From Bacteroidota bacterium (lineage in GTDB: Bacteria; Bacteroidota; Bacteroidia; Chitinophagales; Chitinophagaceae): a stretch of DNA of 41,259 nucleotides. The DNA is taken from the NCBI GenBank assembly GCA_024640225.1, contig JAHEFK010000005.1:64692-105950 (forward strand), given 5' to 3'. Below are positions 35,532-41,259 of the stretch, one piece after another. A program made the translations under genes and the position numbers. Within the stretch, counting starts at the first letter, position 1. Each line of letters opens with the position of its first letter. The notes under the pieces were generated by a model, which saw nothing but the letters and a program-made list of their open reading frames with translations, did no database searches and was not told the origin of the DNA.

Positions 35532-36557
35532 TTAAACAATTTCCCAGGTATCTTTTCCACGCAATAAAGCATCTAAATCGCCAACACCTTTTCTTGCAAC
35601 ACTATCTTCCATTTGTAAATTCATTTGCTCTTCGTAGCAAGGTCTTTGCGTTTGGTAAAACACACCAAATGGTCTTGGGAAATGATTTTCCAAAGTTGGA
35701 TCATCAAAGAAACGCGTTAATAGCTGTGCTTTATAATAATCCGTTTCATCATGTATCCACAAACCATCCGTGCCTTCTTCCGCTATATTTACAATAACAG
35801 GTTTGTATCCATCTAATCGAATTCCTTTTTGTTGTTGCGCACCAAAAATAAGCGGTTTGCCTTGCTCTAAAAACAATACCTCTTCTGGCTTAGAACTTTT
35901 TTCAGTAAATATTTCAAATGCTCCGTCATTAAAAATATTACAGTTTTGATAAATCTCTAAGAAGGAAGATCCTTGATGTGCTTGACTTCTAAGCAGCATC
36001 GCTTGTAAATGCTTAGGGTCTCTATCCATACTACGTGCTATAAACGTAGCATCGGCACCCAAAGCTAAGGCTAAGGGATTGAATGGATGATCTAAACTAC
36101 CTACTGGTGTGCTCTTGGTAACCTTGTTTAATTCTGAAGTAGGGGAATATTGTCCTTTTGTTAAACCATAAATTTGATTGTTGAACAATAAAATATTGAC
36201 ATTAAAATTGCGTCTTAATAAATGTATCGTATGGTTTCCTCCAATACTTAATCCATCGCCATCGCCCGTTACAATCCATACACTCAACTCTGGACGCGTA
36301 GCTTTTAAGCCACTTGCAATAGCAGTAGCTCTTCCATGAATACTATGCATACCATACGTGTTCATGTAGTAAGGGAAACGAGAACTACAGCCAATACCCG
36401 ATATAATAACAATCTGCTCTCTAGGAATACCAATTTGTGGTAAAACAGTTTGCACTTGTTTTAATATAGAATAATCACCACAACCAGGGCACCAGCGTAC
36501 TTCTTGGTCAGTAGCAAAATCTTTTGCAGTAAGAGTTGGCGTTATTTGTTCGCTCAT
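35532..36557 (-). CDS. 2-oxoacid:ferredoxin oxidoreductase subunit beta
   Basis: The beta subunit binds thiamine diphosphate and an iron-sulfur cluster in enzymes that convert 2-oxoglutarate or similar acids to acyl-CoA with ferredoxin (KorB type). The TPP motif is WIVTGDGDGLSIGGNHTIHL followed by NNQIYGLTKGQYSPTS. Four Cys for a [4Fe-4S] cluster are present: Cys23 and Cys26 (RWCPGCGD), Cys57 (GIGCSSR) and Cys206 (YQNCNIFN). The 341 residues are full length. Its alpha subunit gene normally sits directly upstream; here the upstream gene is murI on the other strand, so the partner must be elsewhere. Confidence 0.92.
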   Translation of the reverse strand: MSEQITPTLTAKDFATDQEVRWCPGCGDYSILKQVQTVLPQIGIPREQIVIISGIGCSSRFPYYMNTYGMHSIHGRATAIASGLKATRPELSVWIVTGDGDGLSIGGNHTIHLLRRNFNVNILLFNNQIYGLTKGQYSPTSELNKVTKSTPVGSLDHPFNPLALALGADATFIARSMDRDPKHLQAMLLRSQAHQGSSFLEIYQNCNIFNDGAFEIFTEKSSKPEEVLFLEQGKPLIFGAQQQKGIRLDGYKPVIVNIAEEGTDGLWIHDETDYYKAQLLTRFFDDPTLENHFPRPFGVFYQTQRPCYEEQMNLQMEDSVARKGVGDLDALLRGKDTWEIV

Positions 36558-36592
36558 AAATTAGACGCTAAATTGGGTTGTTAAATATCCCT

Positions 36593-36600
36593 CAAATTTA
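36593..36600 (-). promoter_or_regulatory. -7 element of the ferredoxin oxidoreductase beta gene
   Basis: CAAATTTA on the plus strand reads TAAATTTG on the minus strand; the start would be near 36586, about 29 nt before the ATG. It shows that this subunit is transcribed on its own. Confidence 0.45.
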
Positions 36601-36656
36601 CGAGGTTTTAGTGGGAGTTTATACTTTTCAGAAATCAATCTTAACTTAGCATTATA

Positions 36657-37484
36657 ATGGATAAGAAACTTACACCAATTGGCATCTTTGATTCGGGTTA
36701 TGGCGGACTAACAGTTTTTAAAGAAATTGAAGCCTTAATGCCATCCTACGATTATATCTATTTAGGCGATAATGCCCGTGCTCCTTACGGTTCAAGGTCG
36801 TTTGAATCGGTATACCAATATACCTTGAGCAGTGTAAAATGGTTGTTTGAACAAGGTTGTCCATTAGTTATTTTGGCTTGTAATACTGCGTCTGCAAAAG
36901 CACTTCGAAGTATTCAACAAAACGACTTAGCCAATATAGATCCAGCAAAAAGAGTTTTAGGGGTAATCCGTCCAACGGCCGAATATATTGGTGCACATTC
37001 AAAAAGCAAAGCAATTGGGGTGTTGGCTACCAAAGGAACAGTGCTCTCTAATTCTTATTCCATAGAAATACAACATATAGATGCCTCCTTAAAGGTATAC
37101 CAGCAAGCCTGTCCAACTTGGGTGCCCTTAATAGAAAATAACGAATACGAAACAGCCGGCGCCTCCTTTTTTATTGAGCGAGATGTCAAGAACTTATTAG
37201 CTCAAAACAAGGATATAGATACGGTTTTATTAGGTTGTACGCACTATCCCATTATCGAAAAGCAAATTCGAGCTTACCTACCAGCAACAGTTCAACTTAT
37301 TAGTCAAGGCGCAATTGTAGCTAATAGTTTGGAAGCTTACTTAAAACGACATAGCGCAATGGAGTTGGCGATAAGCAAACACGGAACACAACAATTCTAC
37401 ACCACCGACGATGTACATGATTTTAACCAGCATGCTCCTTTATTCTATGGCAAACCCATAGCTGCGAAGCACCTGCATTTATAA
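36657..37484 (+). CDS. murI: Glutamate racemase
   Basis: MurI makes D-glutamate for peptidoglycan. The two-base active site is present: Cys75 in ILACNTASA and Cys194 in LLGCTHYPII, with Asp12 in IGIFDSGYGGLTVFKEI and the block YLGDNARAPYG. At 275 residues it is normal in length. It converges on the RND exporter gene with 4 nt between the stops and no terminator hairpin. Confidence 0.97.
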   Translation: MDKKLTPIGIFDSGYGGLTVFKEIEALMPSYDYIYLGDNARAPYGSRSFESVYQYTLSSVKWLFEQGCPLVILACNTASAKALRSIQQNDLANIDPAKRVLGVIRPTAEYIGAHSKSKAIGVLATKGTVLSNSYSIEIQHIDASLKVYQQACPTWVPLIENNEYETAGASFFIERDVKNLLAQNKDIDTVLLGCTHYPIIEKQIRAYLPATVQLISQGAIVANSLEAYLKRHSAMELAISKHGTQQFYTTDDVHDFNQHAPLFYGKPIAAKHLHL

Positions 37485-37488
37485 CTAT

Positions 37489-39855
37489 TTATTCGTGCAA
37501 TCCGGTGGATACAAAGTCTTTTTTAGCTTGTTTCTTCTTCAACACTTTTTCCATCCATAACAACATAGCTGGTTGCAAAGTAAGATTTGTAATCATCGCT
37601 AAAAATAAGGTAAGCGAGGTAAGATAACCTAAAGATTGCGTGCCTTGAAAATGAGATAAAGCAAATACGCCAAATCCTACAATCAAAATCAAAGAGGTAT
37701 AAATAATACTCAATCCCGTATCTTGAATAGTTCTACGAACGGTCATTGCAATGTCTTCATCATGCGTAGCTAATTCTTGTTTGAAATTAACTAAGAAGCG
37801 AATCGTTACATCAATCGTGATACCAAGAGCCACACTAAAAACCAATACCGTAGAAGGTTTTATGGCAATGCCCAACCAACCCATAATACCTGCTGTAAGC
37901 ATTAAGGGAACAATATTAACCGTAACAGAAATCAATAAAATTCTCCATGATCTAAACAACATGATCATGCAAGCAAAGATCATAATGAAAGAAAGTATTA
38001 AACTATCTCTTAAGCTGTTAATGATAAAGGTAGTGCCTTCTAAAAACACAACACTCGTGCCGGTAAAGGTTAATTTATATTTTGTAGAATCAAAAATAGC
38101 ATAGGTAAGTGGCTTGATGCTATCCAATAAAATAGGTAAGCGAGCAGAGCCCACATCGGCCATACTAATACTAATACGCGTTTGCTGTTTGGTGCTATCA
38201 ACAAACGACTGCACTAATTTTTGGAAAATGCTTGCTTTACCACTAGTCGCCGTATCCGATTTTTTTGTTTTTAAATAGGGTTGTAAAAATGCAGCATCAA
38301 ACATACTTGGTACAGCATAATTACTACTATCGCCATCGTAATAAGCTTGCTTTGCAAACTTAATTCCTTCTGTAATGCATAAAGCGTGACCAATTTCTGG
38401 CATTTGCTGTAATTCAGTAACCAACTCATCCATTTTCTGCATCATGTCTAAAGAGATGGCTCCATTCTTACGTTTGGTATCCACCACAATTTCTAAAGGC
38501 ATGACTCCTTTGAAATTAGTTTCAAAGAATTTTAAATCCAGATATAAAGGGTCATTTTTAGGAAGATCATCAACAATATAACCTACATTTTTTAATTGCA
38601 CGATTCCAGCTACCGCCACCAAGCATAAAGCGGTAGTAATAGCATAAATCATTTTTCTATGATGGAAAACCCATACCGTTAGAATGTCTAGCATTTTTTG
38701 CATGCGTGGACTTTCTAAATAATTGGTATGCTTAGGATTAGGTGGTGCTACAAAGCTGAGCAACACCGGAATGATAATTAGAGAAATAAAGAAGATAGCT
38801 AAAATATTAATTCCTGCTACCAAACCAAACTCTTTTAAGATCGCACTTTTCGTAAAGAAAAATACACCAAAACCAATAGCCGCCGTTAGATTGGTAAACA
38901 AGGTTACAATACCCATTTTATCTACCATCTGTAAAAGCGACTGGTGTTTATTGGCTGTAGTTTGATAAGAAGTATGATATTTATTTAAAAAATAAACACA
39001 ATTAGGAATACCAATAACTACAATCAATGGTGGTATTAAAGCCGTAAGAATGGAAATATGATAACCACACAAATGAATAGTACCTACACTCCAGATTACT
39101 CCTATACCAACAACCAACATAGAGATAGCCACCGCCACAAAGGATCTGAAGAAAACGATTAAAATAGTTGCGGTAAGTACTAAAGATAAAATTAAAAATA
39201 AGCGCATTTCATCTTGTACTCTATCCGCGGTAATAGTGCGGATATAAGGAAGGCCAGAGTAATGAACAGCAATATGTTGTTGAGCCGAAAAAGAATCAAC
39301 CAATGTAGTAATTCCAGCTACGATAGCAGAGCGTTCTTTAGAATTGATGCGCTCTTTATTTAAGGTTAACGCCATTAAATAAGTATGCGTAGTAGGGTTG
39401 TATAAAAAGCCTTTATAGAATGGTAAATTTAAAAAAGTAGCTGCAATACGAGCTACATCTTCTACCGAATCGGTAGTAACCAATCGAATAGATTGAAGCG
39501 TATTGGTAGTAGTATCTTTATACAGGTTGATCGCCGAAGGTACACTAAATACATTTTCTACTGCTGCACTTTTTTCTAAGCTGCGCACTAAAGTATTATA
39601 GGCCTTAAAAAAAGAAGGATTAAAAAAAGCATCGGTCTGCACCCCAACAACCATTACATTGCCATCTTCTCCAAACTTATTTAAAAAGCTTTTATACTCT
39701 TGGTATTTAGGATTGTTAGTAGGTATAGCACTCGTAAAATCATAACTCAAGGTCACTTTACTAGCTTCGATACCCATATAAACCGTAATAGCTAGTAATA
39801 GGGCTAATAATGTAAAGCGTCGTTTTAAAATAAAGGCTGCTAAAGAATGCCACAT
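37489..39855 (-). CDS. RND superfamily (MMPL-like) exporter
   Basis: The 788-residue membrane protein has the duplicated RND layout: an N-terminal helix (FTLLALLLAITVYMGIEA), a periplasmic loop, a five-helix block (about 220-380, with LTALIPPLIVVIGIPNCVYF), then a second copy ending with SVALGITIDVTIRFLVNFK and MITNLTLQPAMLLW. It looks like MMPL/hopanoid-type or lipid exporters rather than AcrB drug pumps, which are longer. No membrane-fusion protein or TolC gene is near. The start is the ATG at 39855 (MWHSLAAFILKRRFT), since the in-frame TTG at 39879 is inside a -7 element. Confidence 0.9.
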   Translation of the reverse strand: MWHSLAAFILKRRFTLLALLLAITVYMGIEASKVTLSYDFTSAIPTNNPKYQEYKSFLNKFGEDGNVMVVGVQTDAFFNPSFFKAYNTLVRSLEKSAAVENVFSVPSAINLYKDTTTNTLQSIRLVTTDSVEDVARIAATFLNLPFYKGFLYNPTTHTYLMALTLNKERINSKERSAIVAGITTLVDSFSAQQHIAVHYSGLPYIRTITADRVQDEMRLFLILSLVLTATILIVFFRSFVAVAISMLVVGIGVIWSVGTIHLCGYHISILTALIPPLIVVIGIPNCVYFLNKYHTSYQTTANKHQSLLQMVDKMGIVTLFTNLTAAIGFGVFFFTKSAILKEFGLVAGINILAIFFISLIIIPVLLSFVAPPNPKHTNYLESPRMQKMLDILTVWVFHHRKMIYAITTALCLVAVAGIVQLKNVGYIVDDLPKNDPLYLDLKFFETNFKGVMPLEIVVDTKRKNGAISLDMMQKMDELVTELQQMPEIGHALCITEGIKFAKQAYYDGDSSNYAVPSMFDAAFLQPYLKTKKSDTATSGKASIFQKLVQSFVDSTKQQTRISISMADVGSARLPILLDSIKPLTYAIFDSTKYKLTFTGTSVVFLEGTTFIINSLRDSLILSFIMIFACMIMLFRSWRILLISVTVNIVPLMLTAGIMGWLGIAIKPSTVLVFSVALGITIDVTIRFLVNFKQELATHDEDIAMTVRRTIQDTGLSIIYTSLILIVGFGVFALSHFQGTQSLGYLTSLTLFLAMITNLTLQPAMLLWMEKVLKKKQAKKDFVSTGLHE

Positions 39856-39876
39856 AGTAGAGTAAAATTTGTGGCG

Positions 39877-39884
39877 CAAAAGTA
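39877..39884 (-). promoter_or_regulatory. -7 element of the RND exporter gene
   Basis: CAAAAGTA on the plus strand reads TACTTTTG on the minus strand, 21 nt before the ATG at 39855. The gene can thus be transcribed independently of tsaC upstream. Confidence 0.5.
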
Positions 39885-39914
39885 CCTAAATATTTTTACG
39901 CCTATTTAAAAAGT

Positions 39915-40895
39915 TTATTTAAAAAGTGCTTGCGCTCTGTGCAATCGGTCGTTGATAGCACGACCTAAATCTTGATCTGGAAAGCGCTCTGCTATAATTA
40001 GGTCTAGACCATAAGCATCTGCTTCTCTTAAGGCCCTAAATAAGTTGGCGGCAGCGGCAGATAAATTATGTTCTGGAGAAAGCGTCCATACTTGAGCACC
40101 TTGCAATGCTTCATAAGTATTGCTAAATGCAATGATACCAATTTTTTTAGCTGCATGCTCCTTATACAAAAGAGCGGGGTCGCCAATGATAAGCGGCGTA
40201 TGCGTGGCATAATGACTTTTTAATTGGCCTGCAGTGGTAGGTACTTGCTCATTATGTGTTTGTAGTTCTACCGAATCGTTGATACAGGCTGCTATTGCTT
40301 CCACACTAATACCTCCCACACGGTGCACCACTACTTTATGTTGATCTACACTTACAATCGTACTTTCTAATCCAATAGTGCAAGTGCCGCCATCTAAAAT
40401 ATAGGGAATCTTTCCGTCTAGACCTTGTAATACATGAGCTGCAGTAACCGGACTTACATAACCAAAAGGATTGGCACTAGGTGCGGCTAATGGAAAAGGA
40501 AGCTGTTGCAATAACGACAAGCATAAAGGATGATTGGGAACACGAAGAGCTACATACGGACTTCCCGCCGTTACCAAATCGGGAATACAGTCTTTTTTAG
40601 GCACTAAAAAAGTAATAGGGCCTGGACAAAACTTTTCAGCTAAAGTAGATAAGAGTGCTGGAATTGTTTCCGCATAATTTGATGCTTCCTTCCAATCTTT
40701 AATATGCACTATAAGTGGATTGAAATGCGGACGATTTTTAGCTTCAAATATTTTCAATACAGCATTTTCAGATAGGGCATTTGCTGCCAATCCGTAAACG
40801 GTTTCTGTAGGAATCGCTACAACTTCATTTGCGCTTAGAAAATGAATAGCCGGTTCTAATTCCGTTCCAATTTTTGTAGAAAATAAATGATCCAT
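39915..40895 (-). CDS. L-threonylcarbamoyladenylate synthase (Sua5/YwlC/TsaC type)
   Basis: The enzyme makes threonylcarbamoyl-AMP, the first step of the t6A modification of ANN-decoding tRNAs. The YrdC domain shows AIPTETVYGLAANAL, AKNRPHFNPLIVHIKD, PGPITFLVPKK and APSANPFGYVSPVTAAHV, plus LESTIVSVD. At 326 residues it is the long Sua5 form with a C-terminal domain (IGIIAFSNTYEALQGAQVW and ADAYGLDLIIAERFPDQDLG), joined by a linker containing PTTAGQLKSHYATHTPL. Its ATG overlaps the stop of the nitrilase gene (TAATG), which suggests translational coupling. Confidence 0.95.
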   Translation of the reverse strand: MDHLFSTKIGTELEPAIHFLSANEVVAIPTETVYGLAANALSENAVLKIFEAKNRPHFNPLIVHIKDWKEASNYAETIPALLSTLAEKFCPGPITFLVPKKDCIPDLVTAGSPYVALRVPNHPLCLSLLQQLPFPLAAPSANPFGYVSPVTAAHVLQGLDGKIPYILDGGTCTIGLESTIVSVDQHKVVVHRVGGISVEAIAACINDSVELQTHNEQVPTTAGQLKSHYATHTPLIIGDPALLYKEHAAKKIGIIAFSNTYEALQGAQVWTLSPEHNLSAAAANLFRALREADAYGLDLIIAERFPDQDLGRAINDRLHRAQALFK

Positions 40896-41259
40896 TATAA
40901 AATTAAGAAATCATCAGCGTCTTTCAGAAAAGGCAATTGTTGCCTTATATCGTTCAGTTCCGATGCTTCTAATGCAAAGGTAATACCAATTTCTTGATTG
41001 CTTAAAGTTGTTAGCCAATTTCCCATTGGGTCAATGACACCACTATGACCAATATAGTGCAAGCCATTTTGATCATCACCAATTCTATTCACCGCCAACA
41101 CATAACATTGATTTTCTATAGCACGCGCTTGCAATAAAGTGCGCCAAGCATGATCTCTTTTTTCTGGCCAATTGGCTACATAAATGATGGCATCATATTC
41201 TTCCTGCTTATTTCTAGCCCAAACCGGAAATCTAAGATCGTAACAGATTTGGATTAAAA
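40895..41259 (-). CDS. Nitrilase superfamily amidohydrolase, omega-amidase-like (3' part)
   Basis: The frame is open to the right edge, giving the last 121 residues. It contains the catalytic Cys in LIQICYDLRFPVWARNK, then YDAIIYVANWPEKRDHAWRT, LLQARAIENQCYVLAVNRIG and HSGVIDPMGNW, which are classic for the YafV/Nit2 omega-amidases that hydrolyse 2-oxoglutaramate. The N-terminal Glu and the catalytic Lys lie beyond the edge, so the assignment rests on this half. It is read from the same strand as tsaC and probably shares its mRNA. Confidence 0.93.
   Translation of the reverse strand, partial: LIQICYDLRFPVWARNKQEEYDAIIYVANWPEKRDHAWRTLLQARAIENQCYVLAVNRIGDDQNGLHYIGHSGVIDPMGNWLTTLSNQEIGITFALEASELNDIRQQLPFLKDADDFLIL

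Noticed and set aside
39905-39927. Direct repeat TTTAAAAAGT at 39905-39914 and 39918-39927
   Set aside because: Short AT-rich duplication at the tsaC 3' end that includes the stop codon; no sign of a mobile-element target site.

Overview
The window is ordinary chromosomal DNA from a low-GC member of the Bacteroidota, most likely in or near the Chitinophagaceae. Four things point there: a SusC/RagA TonB-dependent receptor gene at the left edge, many -7 elements of the Bacteroidetes form TAnnTTTG, little sign of Shine-Dalgarno sequences before starts, and Bacteroidota-typical families (GSCFA, DUF3127, the short NtrC-like regulator without a DNA-binding domain). I see no insertion sequence, prophage, integrase, CRISPR array or obvious defence locus.

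Left part (1-8740): the 5' end of a susC-like gene (minus strand), an AT-rich gap of about 650 nt, then the translation cluster rplM-rpsI-rpsB-tsf (L13, S9, S2, EF-Ts) with a hairpin terminator between rpsB and tsf. A small membrane protein and clpP follow on the minus strand, then a GSCFA protein and yidC on the plus strand. Middle-left (8740-17260): gyrB, a sigma-54-type response regulator gene whose apparent ATG is directly followed by a stop codon, a secreted MORN-repeat (YwqK-like) protein just upstream of it, a CoA-pyrophosphatase-type Nudix hydrolase, alaS, a PorT-like barrel protein and tRNA-His.

Middle (17300-28080): a DUF3127 protein, a BNR-repeat lipoprotein, the pair PagL-like deacylase/Hsp15-like S4 protein, a plus-strand run DUF502-aldo/keto reductase-serC-photolyase, a regulator-like protein overlapping the photolyase tail to tail, comM and a PaaG-like isomerase. 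Right part (28080-41259): a DinB-like protein and polA, pirin, an FKBP prolyl isomerase, dnaN, a polysaccharide flippase with a 2-oxoacid:ferredoxin oxidoreductase beta subunit, murI, an RND/MMPL exporter, the tRNA t6A gene tsaC and the 3' part of a nitrilase/omega-amidase gene.

Most genes are housekeeping: translation, membrane insertion, topology, replication and repair (gyrB, dnaN, polA, photolyase) and cell wall (murI). I found no convincing new multi-gene system. The items most worth a second look are the start-stop codon pair of the response regulator, that regulator's missing DNA-binding domain and altered GAFTGA loop, the rpsB-tsf attenuator with the unusual S2 tail, and a plus-strand hairpin/terminator with no gene before it at 25616-25677.
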